Part shown: one piece after another, positions 8,656-17,637 of the stretch | Layout of the letters: each line of letters begins with the position of its first letter | Numbering within the stretch: the stretch's first letter is position 1 | DNA from: Streptomyces yangpuensis | GTDB lineage: Bacteria > Actinomycetota > Actinomycetes > Streptomycetales > Streptomycetaceae | Direction: 5' to 3' | Assembly (NCBI RefSeq): GCF_001005295.1 | Contig: NZ_LBMK01000002.1 | Location: 1,456,378 to 1,520,377 of the forward strand | Length of the DNA stretch: 64,000 bases | Translations under genes and position numbers: made by a program | The notes under the pieces: generated by a model | Database searches by the model: none | What the model was told of the DNA's origin: nothing | The model's input: only the letters and a program-made list of their open reading frames with translations

Positions 8656-8857
8656 TGCTCGCCTCCTCTTTCCCGGGAAATTCCGGGACTCGCGCGGACT
8701 TCCGCACAGTTTCGGGAGCCTCCGCGAACTCGCGGGAACTCGCACGAACGGCCGACCGACTGTCTGTTCGTGGAACTGGTCGGGCGCGGACGCTCCCGGG
8801 TTCCCGCATTCCGCAAGACCCGGGCTGCGGCCACCGCCGCGCCAGGAGAGGAGAGGC

Positions 8858-10699
8858 ATGGCGTCACCAGCCACCACGCAGACCGTCCGGCCGCTCGACA
8901 CACTGCGCTTCGACGCCTCGGGGCCGCCCCGGATCACGGGCGTCGTCACCGATCACCTGCGCCTGCTCGGCGCACGGACGGACCGCCGCGGCCACTGGGA
9001 CGCGCCCGCCTCCGGCACCACGCTCACCGGCGGCGGCTTCGCACCGGCGCACGCGACCGCCACCTGGGCGGACCCCGCGAGCGGGCTCGCCGACGAGGCC
9101 ACCGTGCAGGCCGCCACAGGCATCATGGCCGTGCACGGACGGCGGGACGGCAGCCCCCGCGGACTGGCCGTCGACTACGCCGCCACCGCCACCGCCGTCC
9201 TCACGGTGCAGGGGCTCCTCGCGAACCTCGTGGGCCAGGCCCGAGGCGCGGCCGCCGCCCCCGTCACCACCAGCGCCGACCGGGCCGGGCTCCTCGCCGT
9301 GTCCCAGTACCTCGCGGCCGCCGGCGCCGACGAGGGCGAGGCGGCCGAAATCGCCCCCGGTGGACCGCCGTTCACCTCCGCCGACGGGATCCTCTTCGAG
9401 CTGGAAACCCTCGACCCGGGAGCCTGGGCCGCCTTCTGGACGGCGCTGGAGGCACCCGCGGACGCGCTGCGGGCCGGCTGGCGGCCCTTTCAGTTCCGCT
9501 ACGCCACCGCCTGCGCGACCCTCCCGGCCGCCCTCCACGCCACCACGCGGTCCCACGGCTGGGACCTGATCCGCCGGGCCGCGGCCCTCTCCGGTGCCGA
9601 AGTGTGCGCGCTGCGCCCCCTCGCCGACCGGGCCGCGGAACACGACGGCGCCGCCCCCTGGTCCCTGGCCCCGTCGGTCCACGGCGCCGATGCCGCCGCC
9701 GACGGGCCGACGCCGGCGCCGACTCCGTTGCCGGGGCCCCGCCACGGGGCCGGCGGGCGGGCGGTCCCCGCGGCGCCGGCCGCCGGCCCCCTGTCCGGGC
9801 TGACCGTGCTGGAGGCCGGCCGCCGCATCCAGGCGCCGCTCGCCGCGCACCTGCTCGGGCTGCTCGGCGCCGACGTGATCCGCATCGAACCGCCGGGCGG
9901 CGACCCGCTGCGCGGCATGCCCCCCGCCTGTTCCGGGATCTCCGCCCGCTGGCTCGCCCTCAACCGCGGCAAACGGGCCGTCGAGATCGACATCAAGGCG
10001 GAGGCGGACCGCGGGCGGCTGCGGGACATGGCGGCGCACGCCGACGTCTTCCTGCACAACTGGGCGCCGGGCAAGGCCGCCGCCCTCGGCCTCGACGCCG
10101 ACGACCTCGCCCGCGTCAATCCCGCGCTCGTCCACGCGTACACCAGCGGCTGGGCCGGCCGCCTCGACGACGCCCCCATGGGCACCGACTTCATGGTCCA
10201 GGCCCGCACCGGGGTCGGCGAGGCCGCCCGCCCCGAGGGCGAGAGCCCCGCGCCCTCGCTGATGACCCTCCTCGACGTCATGGGCGGACTCCTGGGCGCC
10301 GAGGCGGTCCTCGCCGGGCTGCTGCTGCGCGAACGCACCGGCCGCGGCGTCCGGGTCGACTCCTCGCTGCTCGGCGCGGCCGACACGCTGACCGGCCCCG
10401 CCCTGCGCCGGGCGGCCCGCGGGGAGAACCCCCGGCGGCCGGCCGGATTCCGCCGCCCGCTGGCCACCGCCGACGGCTGGATCGCACCCGCCGACGACGA
10501 TGCCCGCGCCGCCGCCGGCCACGACCTGCGCGGCCTGCCGACGGCGGAGGCCCTGGCCCGGCTGCGCGAGCACGGCCTGACGGCGACCGCCGTCACCACC
10601 GACCTGTCCGACCTGCACCACGACCCGCGCTTCGCCGGCTCGATCAGCCGCGACGCGCACGGCGCCCCCGCAGTCCCCGACCCCTGGAGCTTCGCATGA
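8858..10699 (+). CDS. CaiB/BaiF family III CoA-transferase, two-domain
   Basis: The protein has 613 residues from ATG 8858, directly after AGGAGAGGAGAGGC. The C-terminal half (about 310-610) is a clear class III CoA-transferase: 'LTVLEAGRRIQAPLAAHLLGLLGADVIRIEPPGGDPLR', 'LNRGKRAVEIDIK', 'ADVFLHNWAPGKAAALGLDADDL' and 'GTDFMVQARTG', where the Asp matches the catalytic aspartate of formyl-CoA transferase. The N-terminal 290 residues look like a second, diverged CoA-transferase half ('YAATATAVLTVQGLLANLVGQ'), joined by a Pro-rich linker. Class III enzymes move CoA between carboxylic acids, or racemise or isomerise acyl-CoAs. The stop overlaps the start of the ligase gene (ATGA), so the two are translationally coupled, giving an activation/CoA-transfer pair. 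Confidence 0.87.
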   Translation: MASPATTQTVRPLDTLRFDASGPPRITGVVTDHLRLLGARTDRRGHWDAPASGTTLTGGGFAPAHATATWADPASGLADEATVQAATGIMAVHGRRDGSPRGLAVDYAATATAVLTVQGLLANLVGQARGAAAAPVTTSADRAGLLAVSQYLAAAGADEGEAAEIAPGGPPFTSADGILFELETLDPGAWAAFWTALEAPADALRAGWRPFQFRYATACATLPAALHATTRSHGWDLIRRAAALSGAEVCALRPLADRAAEHDGAAPWSLAPSVHGADAAADGPTPAPTPLPGPRHGAGGRAVPAAPAAGPLSGLTVLEAGRRIQAPLAAHLLGLLGADVIRIEPPGGDPLRGMPPACSGISARWLALNRGKRAVEIDIKAEADRGRLRDMAAHADVFLHNWAPGKAAALGLDADDLARVNPALVHAYTSGWAGRLDDAPMGTDFMVQARTGVGEAARPEGESPAPSLMTLLDVMGGLLGAEAVLAGLLLRERTGRGVRVDSSLLGAADTLTGPALRRAARGENPRRPAGFRRPLATADGWIAPADDDARAAAGHDLRGLPTAEALARLREHGLTATAVTTDLSDLHHDPRFAGSISRDAHGAPAVPDPWSFA

Positions 10700-12354
10700 C
10701 CGCCGACAGGCTCGTACTGCGCGACCTGCTGCCCGCCGAACTCCGCCGCACCTGGGTGGTCGACGGCACCTGCCCCGACCTCGACCTCTACAGCCTCTTC
10801 CGCGCCCGCCAGATCGCCGACCTGCACCGCACCGCCGTCATCGACGCCAAGGGCAAGCTCTGCTACACGGCCCTCGACCGCAAGGTGCGGGCTCTGGCCA
10901 CCGGTCTGCGGGACCTCGGGATCGGCCCGGGCGACGTCGTCGGCGTCCAACTGCCCGACGGCCGGGCCTCCGTCATCGCCGACCTGGCGCTGGCCGCCCT
11001 CGGCGCGGTCTCGCTCCCCTTCCCCGTCGGCCGGGGCGTCCTGGAGGCCGAGTGCCTGCTGCGCCGCGCCGAGGCGGTCGCCGTCATCGCCGCGAGCGAA
11101 CACCGGGCGTTCCGGCACGCGGCCGACCTGCACACGCTCTCCGGGTCGCTCCCGTGCCTGCGCCACGTCATCGCCGCGGGGCGGCCGGGCACCCTCCCCG
11201 ACGGAACGATTCCGCTGGCGGAGCTGCTGCGCAGCGACCCCGGCCGGTTCGTCCCCGCCCGGCCCGACCCCGACAGCGCAGCCCGGATCCTCGTCTCCTC
11301 CGGCTCCGAGGCCGAGCCCAAGATGATCGCGTACTCGCACAACGCGCTGGCGGGCGGACGAGGCAACTTCCTCGCCTCGCTCATCCCCGACGGGACCCCG
11401 CCGCGCTGTCTCTTCCTCGTCCCGCTGGCCTCCGCCTTCGGCTCCAACGGCACCGCGGTCACCCTCGCCCGGCACGGCGGCACCCTGGTCCTGCTGGACC
11501 GCTTCACCGCGGACGGCGCGCTGGCAGCGGTGCGCGAGCACCGGCCGACGCACGTCCTCGGTGTGCCCACCATGGTCCGCATGATGCTCGAACGCCTCGA
11601 CGGCAGCGGCGCGGAACTGCCGCCGCCCACCGCCCTCGTCCTCGGCGGGGCGCCCCTCGACGAGACCACGGCGGCCGCCGCGGCGCAGGCCTTCGGCTGC
11701 CCCGTCGTCAACCTCTACGGCTCCGCCGACGGCGTCAACTGCCATACGGGACTGGGCAGTACGGTGCCACCCACCGACGGCTCCGGTGTTGTCGCAGGGC
11801 ACCCCGACCCCCGGGTCGCAGAGATCCGCATCGCCGACCCCGAGACGCACGAGCAGCTCCCCGACGGCGCCGTCGGGGAGATCATCTCGCGCGGCCCGAT
11901 GACCCCGCTGTGCTATGTCGGCGCGCCCGAGCTGGACGCCCGCTACCGCACGCCCGACGGCTGGGTCCGCACCGGTGACCTCGGCTACCTCGACGCCCAG
12001 AGCGTCCTGCACGTCGTCGGCCGGCTCAAGGACATCGTCATCCGGGGCGGCGCCAACATCAGTCCGGCCGAGGTGGAGCGCGAGCTCACCGCACACCCCC
12101 AGGTGCGGGACGTGGCCTGCGTCGGCGTCCCCGACCCGCTGATGGGGGAGCGGCTCGCGGCCTGCGTCGTGGCCCGGGGGGCGCAGGCCCCCACCCTCGC
12201 CTCCCTCGGCGAACACCTGACGGGGCGCGGCCTGGAGCGGTGCAAGCATCCCGAGCGGCTGCTCGTCGTCGCGGAACTGCCCCTGACCGCCGCCGGCAAG
12301 CCCGACCGCGCGGCCCTCCGCAGGCGGCTGACCGAGAGCAGTGCTCTCGTATAG
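10696..12354 (+). CDS. AMP-dependent acyl-CoA synthetase/ligase
   Basis: This 552-residue ANL-superfamily enzyme is predicted to adenylate a carboxylic acid with ATP and load it on CoA. The ATP-binding P-loop is unusual, 'VSSGSEAEPKMIAYSH' (about residues 205-220), in place of the standard TSGTTGxPKG. Later motifs are normal: 'NLYGSADGVN', 'GWVRTGDLGYLD', 'GRLKDIVIRGGANISPAEVE' and the catalytic lysine in 'LTAAGKPDRAALR' near the C-terminus. The ATG start overlaps the CoA-transferase stop. With the divergent acyl-CoA dehydrogenase, the three genes suggest activation, CoA transfer and dehydrogenation of an unidentified carboxylic acid. It could serve degradation or a biosynthetic starter; the sequence does not decide. 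Confidence 0.88.
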   Translation: MTADRLVLRDLLPAELRRTWVVDGTCPDLDLYSLFRARQIADLHRTAVIDAKGKLCYTALDRKVRALATGLRDLGIGPGDVVGVQLPDGRASVIADLALAALGAVSLPFPVGRGVLEAECLLRRAEAVAVIAASEHRAFRHAADLHTLSGSLPCLRHVIAAGRPGTLPDGTIPLAELLRSDPGRFVPARPDPDSAARILVSSGSEAEPKMIAYSHNALAGGRGNFLASLIPDGTPPRCLFLVPLASAFGSNGTAVTLARHGGTLVLLDRFTADGALAAVREHRPTHVLGVPTMVRMMLERLDGSGAELPPPTALVLGGAPLDETTAAAAAQAFGCPVVNLYGSADGVNCHTGLGSTVPPTDGSGVVAGHPDPRVAEIRIADPETHEQLPDGAVGEIISRGPMTPLCYVGAPELDARYRTPDGWVRTGDLGYLDAQSVLHVVGRLKDIVIRGGANISPAEVERELTAHPQVRDVACVGVPDPLMGERLAACVVARGAQAPTLASLGEHLTGRGLERCKHPERLLVVAELPLTAAGKPDRAALRRRLTESSALV

Positions 12355-12391
12355 GACGGCCGTTGTCCGACCCGGGCGGCATGATCGCCGT

Positions 12392-13267
12392 ATGGACCAC
12401 GAGGACCGGGCACACCTGGACGCGCAGGCAGGAGCGCTGCACGACATCGGCCGACGCCACCTCGACGACGAGGACGCCGAACGCTGGGCCGCGCTGCTGC
12501 GGCCCGGCGTACGGCTCGCCGTCGCGGACGAGGAGTGGGACGCCGCGGAGCTGCCGACGGCGGCCCGCCTGGGCGGGCTGCCCCGCCTCCCGGACGGGAC
12601 GCACTGGCCGAGCGAGCCCGACGGTGCCCCGCTCGCCTTCGTGGCGGCGGTGGACTGTGCGGCCCTCCCGGCCGGGGCGCTCGACTTCCGCCTTCCCGCC
12701 GAGGGCTCGCTCGCGTTCTTCGCATCCGTCCCGAAGGGCCGGGGGCGGGTGTTGTGGGTGCCCCCGGGTGTTCCCGGCGCCGTGCGGACGGCGCCGTCCG
12801 GAGCGGCGGTGTTTCCGGCGGTGAGGCTGATCGCCCGGCCGGAGGTCACCGCGCCGTTCCCCGACCACCCCCGGGTGCGCGAGGCGTTCGGCCTCCACGC
12901 GCCGCAGGACCTCTACGACCACCCCCTGTGCGCCCAGTCCTTCCTCGACGAACTCGCCGAGTACGGGCACCGCTTCGAGCACCGCGTGGGCGGCCACGCG
13001 GTGGCCTCGGGCGTGGCCGAGTACCAGGCCCTCGGGGCGGGCGAGGCGGTGACGGACCCGTCCGCGGCGACCGCACTCGACATCGCGCGAGCACGCGAGT
13101 GGGTCCTGCTGGCGCAGTTCCACCACGAGCCCGCCGAGGGCATGCTGGGCCACCCCGACGATCCCGCACCGGCCGGCCGCCGGCGCGGAGCCCTCGTATG
13201 GCTGATCCGCCAGGAGGACCTGAACCGGGGCGACTTCGGCGCCGCCGTGCTCGTCCCCCGGTTCTGA
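12392..13267 (+). CDS. DUF1963 (YwqG-like) protein
   Basis: This 291-residue cytoplasmic protein starts at ATG 12392. It shows the DUF1963 pattern: 'AARLGGLPRLPDGTHWP', 'APLAFVAAVDCAALP', 'GSLAFFASVPKG', 'GGHAVASGVAEYQALG' and the ending 'REWVLLAQFHHEP..GALVWLIRQEDLNRGDFGAAVLVPRF' (shortened). The family, known from Bacillus YwqG, has a solved fold but no established role. It follows the ligase gene by 37 bases on the same strand, so it may be read through from that operon, though nothing links it functionally. It converges on the WG-repeat gene with 20 bases between the stops; that gap is G/C-rich. Confidence 0.8.
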   Translation: MDHEDRAHLDAQAGALHDIGRRHLDDEDAERWAALLRPGVRLAVADEEWDAAELPTAARLGGLPRLPDGTHWPSEPDGAPLAFVAAVDCAALPAGALDFRLPAEGSLAFFASVPKGRGRVLWVPPGVPGAVRTAPSGAAVFPAVRLIARPEVTAPFPDHPRVREAFGLHAPQDLYDHPLCAQSFLDELAEYGHRFEHRVGGHAVASGVAEYQALGAGEAVTDPSAATALDIARAREWVLLAQFHHEPAEGMLGHPDDPAPAGRRRGALVWLIRQEDLNRGDFGAAVLVPRF

Positions 13268-13287
13268 CCGGCCGCCCCCGGGGCGGG

Positions 13288-14949
13288 TCAGGCGTCGACG
13301 GCGGCCAGCCAGATCTCCATCTCCACGTCGCCGTCGCCGATGACCATCCACTCCTGGAGGACCAGCAGGCGCTCGCCCACCTGCCAGGTGACGGACCGTT
13401 CGCCGTCGCCGAAGCGCAGGAAGGCGGCCCGGTCGGCCGGCAGCGGCGGGCCGTACGCGGCGCGCAGGTGCTCCGCGACGGTGTCGTGGATCTCCGCGAA
13501 GCGCGCGTCCGTCCAGTCCTGGAGGAAGGGGTACTCGGCCAGCGCCTCCGCCTCCAGGAAGACGCTCGCGACCACGTGCACCGCGCCGCGGCACAGGTCC
13601 TCCTCGTCGTCCTCGTCCAGCCGGTCGAGGTCGTAGGGGTCCGTGGAGCCGGGGTGGAAGGGCTGCGGCGCGCGGTCCAGGAGCTCGGCGGCGACGGCCG
13701 CCGCTTCCCCTTCCCGCACGGGGGTGCGGTCCACGTACTGGCCGGCGTCGCGGAGCAGGTGCGGCCACGCCCGCTCGAAGGTCCCCGGCTGCGCCGTGCC
13801 CTCCCAGACGGTCCGGCCGGCCGCGTCCCGCAGGGCGACGCAGGCCCCGTCCCCGGAGGCCTCGACGCGGCACACGTCCCGGCCCGCGGCGTCGACGTGC
13901 ACGACCGCGCCGTCGCCGGAGACGAACGCCGCGAGACCGGTCACGTCGTCGAAGCCGACGACCCAGCCGTCCCCGTCGGTCACCGGCTCCCGGTGCGGGG
14001 ACGGCGTGAACGAGCCGTCCGTGCGCAGCACACTCCACCGCGGGATGCCGTCGTCCACACAGGCAACGGCCGCCCCGCACGGGGAGAAACGTTCCACCCA
14101 GGCGTAGCGCGGCTCGATCACCGGCCGCCCGGCCGGATCGACGAAGCCACGGGCGAAGCCGTCGCCGACCTTCAGCAGGCCGCACCACAGCTCCTCGTCC
14201 ATCTCGCTCTCGCGGCGCAGCACCGGCTCGCCCCGGCAGTCGACGAACCCGGCGAACGCGTCGCCCGGCCCGCCGCCGATGGCGTACGCCAGACCGTTCT
14301 CGTCGAAGGGCTTCAGCAGCCGGAAGGACGGTTCGACGATCCATCCGCCCGCGGTGTCCACCAGCCCCCACAGCTCACCGACCCGCACCGGCGCCGCCCC
14401 GCCCGCGCCGAACGGACCCGCCCCGTCGAACCGCGGCGCGATCGCCGGGCGCCCCTCGCGGTCCACGTATCCGCACGCCCCGCCGGCGACCGGCCGTACG
14501 GGCGCCAGGCCGACGGGCCCGAAGGGCCCGGCCGCGTCGAAGCCGCCGCCGATGACCACCCGGCCCGTGGGATCCGCGTAGCCGGCGCCGTCCTCGGTAC
14601 GGACCACGGGCAGCCCGTGGTGGAACTCCTCCGCCCCCGTGAAGCGGGCCGCCACGACCGGAGTGCCCGAGGTGTCCGCATACCCGAACAGGCCCGCCCG
14701 GCGGAACCGGGAGAGCCCGGCGCCGTCGAAGGCGCCGGCCCACTCCAGCCCGGGTGCGCTGAGCCAGCGGCCCTGCCCGTTCAGATAACCCCATCGCCCG
14801 GCCCGGTCCGCCGCGGGCGCGACCGGGCCGCCTTCGCCGTCCGGGTGGAACGGGCCGACGGCGGTGAGATCGGGGGAACGCACGAGCGCGCCCACCGCGT
14901 CGACCAGGGCCAGCCGCGTTCCGAACGGGTCGCGTCCCGTCACGGGCAC
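13288..14949 (-). CDS. WG-repeat protein
   Basis: From GTG 14949 the protein has 553 residues. Residues about 50-290 hold WG-type beta repeats ('AGRWGYLNGQGRW', 'AGLFGYADTSGTPVV', 'GAGYADPTGRVVI', 'GACGYVDREGRPAIAPRFDGAGPF', 'LWGLVDTAGGWIV', 'GFARGFVDPAGRPVIEPRYAWVERF'). Such repeats usually build a protein-binding or surface solenoid. The second half (about 350-553) is a charged globular region ending in 'WQVGERLLVLQEWMVIGDGDVEMEIWLAAVDA' (shortened in use), which I do not recognise. No signal peptide is visible. The chosen GTG has no ribosome site. A good AGGAGAA lies at about 14989-14994 before a GTG at 14983 in a different frame, so a one-base frameshift in the first codons is possible. 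Confidence 0.78.
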   Translation of the reverse strand: MPVTGRDPFGTRLALVDAVGALVRSPDLTAVGPFHPDGEGGPVAPAADRAGRWGYLNGQGRWLSAPGLEWAGAFDGAGLSRFRRAGLFGYADTSGTPVVAARFTGAEEFHHGLPVVRTEDGAGYADPTGRVVIGGGFDAAGPFGPVGLAPVRPVAGGACGYVDREGRPAIAPRFDGAGPFGAGGAAPVRVGELWGLVDTAGGWIVEPSFRLLKPFDENGLAYAIGGGPGDAFAGFVDCRGEPVLRRESEMDEELWCGLLKVGDGFARGFVDPAGRPVIEPRYAWVERFSPCGAAVACVDDGIPRWSVLRTDGSFTPSPHREPVTDGDGWVVGFDDVTGLAAFVSGDGAVVHVDAAGRDVCRVEASGDGACVALRDAAGRTVWEGTAQPGTFERAWPHLLRDAGQYVDRTPVREGEAAAVAAELLDRAPQPFHPGSTDPYDLDRLDEDDEEDLCRGAVHVVASVFLEAEALAEYPFLQDWTDARFAEIHDTVAEHLRAAYGPPLPADRAAFLRFGDGERSVTWQVGERLLVLQEWMVIGDGDVEMEIWLAAVDA

Positions 14950-15104
14950 GGCGTACGGCGCGGACGGTACGGGGCGGTGTCACGGACTTCTCCTGGGGGC
15001 GTACGGGACCGGGCCTCATCGTCGCGGACCGCTGCGTCGCGCCCCGATACGGGGGAGGGGCCCGGCGGACGTCCCGCCGGGCCCCTCCCCCGTACCACCG
15101 GCGG

Positions 15105-15911
15105 TCAGGGGGTACCCATGGCCTTCTTCAGCTCCGCCGCCGCGTAGCGGTAGACCGGCAGCAGATCGAGGTCGTCCCCCGGGTAGTTGACGATCTTCAC
15201 CTGCTTGGCGTCCGAGTCCGGCAGGACCGCTCCGGTGGACATGTGGGCGTTGTCCAGCACCAGCGACGGCTTTTTCGCGGCGAGTTCGGCGAGCTGCGCC
15301 GGGGTCACCGCCTCCGGCCCGAACGTCCCCACCGTGGTGGCGCCCGCGAGCTTGGCCGACCACGCGGTGAAGACCTGGGTCACGACGGACGGACTGCGGC
15401 CGCCCGGCCAGCCGGCCTGGAGCTCCTTGTTCAGCTTCGTGTACTCGGCGTCGAAGCCGGTCTTCCACTGCGCGGCGGCGTCCGCAGTGCCGAACAGCCC
15501 TGCCAGACGGCCGACTTCGGCGGACACCTTGTCGGGGTCGTTGTCGAGCTCCACCTCGACGAGCTTCGCCCCGGACCCCGCGGCCTCCTTGATCTTCGCG
15601 GCGTACGGCTCGAAGGGCGCGTACAGCACGAAGTCGGCCTTGGCCACGGCGGCGAGGTCCGAGGGCCTGGGGTCGTAGTCGGGGGCGTGGTGGACGGACT
15701 GAGGCACGATGACCTTGATGTCCTCCGCGCCGGCGGCCTTCGCGAGGGCGCCCTCCCAGGTGGTCGTGACCACCACGGACGGCTTGCCGGTGCGCGGCTG
15801 CCCCTGGTCCCCGCCGGATGCGGACGAGGGGCCGTTCCCGCAGCCGGCGGTCAGGAAGAGGGCCGCGCTCAGTGCGAGGACGGCAGGGATACGGACGCGG
15901 GTGCGCGCCAT
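15105..15911 (-). CDS. Zinc/manganese-type ABC substrate-binding lipoprotein
   Basis: This 268-residue lipoprotein has a signal peptide with lipobox LTAGC (Cys about residue 24), so it is anchored outside the membrane. It resembles the cluster A-I metal-binding proteins (ZnuA/TroA): 'VVTTTWEGALAKAAGAEDIKVIVPQ', the His-containing metal loop 'SVHHAPDYDPRPSDLAAVAKADFVLY', 'NDPDKVSAEVGRLAGLFG' and a C-terminal 'DLLPVYRYAAAELKKAMG'. The start ATG 15911 has GGAGAA seven bases upstream. It is the last gene of a three-gene operon (ATPase, permease, binding protein); its first 43 bases overlap the permease gene. The metal is not decided by sequence; I saw no convincing zinc-uptake-regulator box upstream of the operon. 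Confidence 0.82.
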   Translation of the reverse strand: MARTRVRIPAVLALSAALFLTAGCGNGPSSASGGDQGQPRTGKPSVVVTTTWEGALAKAAGAEDIKVIVPQSVHHAPDYDPRPSDLAAVAKADFVLYAPFEPYAAKIKEAAGSGAKLVEVELDNDPDKVSAEVGRLAGLFGTADAAAQWKTGFDAEYTKLNKELQAGWPGGRSPSVVTQVFTAWSAKLAGATTVGTFGPEAVTPAQLAELAAKKPSLVLDNAHMSTGAVLPDSDAKQVKIVNYPGDDLDLLPVYRYAAAELKKAMGTP

Positions 15912-16738
15912 GAGCTGATTCTCCGTTCGGGTATGAAATGCACCGCGAGGACCAGCGCCCCCGCGGTCAGGACGAGGACCGGGCCGGGCGGCCAGTCCAG
16001 CCACAGGGCCAGGAGGAACCCCGTCAGGTTCACCGTGACGCCGATGCCGACCGCCCACAGGGTGATCGACTTCAGTGAGCTGCCCAGGCGGCGCGCGGCG
16101 AGTGCGGGCAGCAGGGTCAGCGCGTCGACGAGCAGCGCGCCGGTGAGTTTGATGGCCCCGGCGACCGCGACGGCGACCAGGACCAGGAGCGCGGCCGTCA
16201 GCACCCGCACCGGGACGCCGGAGCACAGGGCGAGCTCGCGGTCGTACAGAAGCAGGCCGATCTCGCGCCGCCGCCACCAGAACAGGCCGGGCACGACGAC
16301 GGCGAGGACGCCGAGGACGACGAGGTCGGGCGTGCCGACGGACAGGATCGAGCCCCACAGCAGGGCGAAGGCGCCGGAGGCGTTGACCCCCGACACGGCC
16401 AGCACCAGCAGGGCCGCCGCGATGGCCAGGCTCATCAGCAGCCCCATCGCCCCCGAGAGGCCGTCCGGTGTGCGGGCGAGCGGGGCCACGCCCGCACCGG
16501 CCAGGGCGCAGGCGACCAGCGCGCACAGCATCGGGTCGAGCCCCGTGAGCAGGCCGACGGCGATGCCCAGCAGGGCCACGTGCATCATCGCGAACCGGAC
16601 CGGCATGATGTCGAGCCCGACGATGACGACACCGATGACGGGCAGTCCGACGGCGGCCAGCAGCAGGGCCGCTCCGGCCCGTTGCACCGGTAACAGCCGC
16701 AGGAGTTCACCGAGGTCCGCGGTGGCCAGGGTCGTCAC
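15869..16738 (-). CDS. Metal ABC transporter permease (ZnuB/MntB family)
   Basis: This 289-residue membrane protein starts at GTG 16738 and overlaps the ATPase stop (GTGA). It shows about eight hydrophobic segments with family motifs 'PVRFAMMHVALLGIAVGLLTGLDP', 'GSILSVGTPDLVVLGVLAVVVPGLFW' and 'VAVAGAIKLTGALLVDALTLLPALAARRL', the last being the usual ABC-3 cytoplasmic coupling region. It forms the channel of the importer with the ATPase (16735-17373) and the lipoprotein. Its C-terminal tail is encoded across the start of the lipoprotein gene. The longer frame up to 17149 is the ATPase gene read in another frame. Confidence 0.88.
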   Translation of the reverse strand: MTTLATADLGELLRLLPVQRAGAALLLAAVGLPVIGVVIVGLDIMPVRFAMMHVALLGIAVGLLTGLDPMLCALVACALAGAGVAPLARTPDGLSGAMGLLMSLAIAAALLVLAVSGVNASGAFALLWGSILSVGTPDLVVLGVLAVVVPGLFWWRRREIGLLLYDRELALCSGVPVRVLTAALLVLVAVAVAGAIKLTGALLVDALTLLPALAARRLGSSLKSITLWAVGIGVTVNLTGFLLALWLDWPPGPVLVLTAGALVLAVHFIPERRISSWRAPASVSLPSSH

Positions 16739-17373
16739 CGGACCTCCCGCAGCCGGCCCGCGGCCATCTCCAGTACGCGGTCGCAGCGGTCCGCCAGGGC
16801 CCGGTCGTGCGTCACCACGATCAGGGTCACCGGCAGTGAGGTGAGCACGTCCGCCGCCTCTGCCTGTCCGTCGAAGTCGAGGGCGGCCGTCGGCTCGTCC
16901 GCCAGGAGCAGTTCGGCCCCCGCGGCCACGCATCCGATCGCCCGGGCCAGGTACATGCGCTGCAACTGGCCGCCGGAGAGGGTGTGCAGGGGCCGGCCGG
17001 TCAGCGCGCCCACCCCGAGCCGGTCCGCCGCCTCGGCCGCTTCCGCCGGGGCGTTGCTGCCGGCCAGCAGTTCGTGGCCGAGCAGCGGGAAGCGCCCGGC
17101 GGCCGGCTTCTGCGGGATCCAGGCACAGGCCCGGCGCCGCCACGCCCACTCGGCGGGCGAGCGGCCCTCCCGGCCACCGACCAGGATCGAGCCCGCCGTC
17201 CGGGGGTGCAGGCCGAGGACGGCGCGCAGCAGGGTGGATTTGCCCGAGCCGTTGGTCCCGGTCAGCGCCACGCGTTCACCGGCGGCGATCTCCAGGTCCA
17301 CGTCGGCGACGGCCTCCACCCGGCCGTGCCGGCAGACGACCCCCCGCATGCGCACGTCCAGTCCGCCCATCAC
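16735..17373 (-). CDS. Metal ABC transporter ATP-binding protein
   Basis: This 212-residue ATPase energises the metal importer from the cytoplasmic side. Walker A is 'LTGTNGSGKSTLLRAVLG' (residues about 38-55), the Q-loop is 'AWIPQKPAAG', the signature is 'LSGGQLQRMYLARAI' and Walker B is 'LLLADEPTAALD', followed by the H-loop 'VVTHDRALAD'. It is slightly shorter than typical ZnuC proteins (about 250). The start is GTG 17373 or the adjacent ATG 17370, with GAGG eight to nine bases upstream. It is the first gene of the operon. Upstream lies a 264-base region shared with the divergent tyrosinase gene; copper and zinc/manganese genes back to back hint at a metal-homeostasis locus, which is only inference. 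Confidence 0.9.
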   Translation of the reverse strand: MMGGLDVRMRGVVCRHGRVEAVADVDLEIAAGERVALTGTNGSGKSTLLRAVLGLHPRTAGSILVGGREGRSPAEWAWRRRACAWIPQKPAAGRFPLLGHELLAGSNAPAEAAEAADRLGVGALTGRPLHTLSGGQLQRMYLARAIGCVAAGAELLLADEPTAALDFDGQAEAADVLTSLPVTLIVVTHDRALADRCDRVLEMAAGRLREVR

Positions 17374-17637
17374 ACGCCCCTCGATCGTCCTCGGCCGCGC
17401 GGGACGGCTCGGCTGCGCCTCCCACGTGCCAGTAGTCGGACGCGACGGGTCCGGGGTTCCCGCCGGTCCCGAACCGATGGCGCCGGACCGCGGCGCGCGG
17501 GGGAGCCGGGCCGTCCCGGCGCGGGCCGCCGGGGTTCGGGGGATGCCCCCATTGGGTCTGCCGCCCGCGCGCCGGTTCGATCACGGGATGTGCTTTCGGT
17601 AGGTTTCCTCCCGGTTCTCCGACGGAAGGCGGACACG

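Noticed and set aside
9499..12849. 1116-residue minus-strand frame under the CoA-transferase and ligase genes
   Set aside because: High GC suppresses stops. The real genes on the plus strand have full domain motifs, coupling and ribosome sites.
12535..15147. 870-residue plus-strand frame across the DUF1963 and WG-repeat genes
   Set aside because: It spans two convergent real genes in the wrong frames and is of low complexity.
17374..17637. Zinc-uptake-regulator box in front of the metal ABC operon
   Set aside because: I looked for a TGAAAATnATTTTCA-like palindrome and found none convincing.
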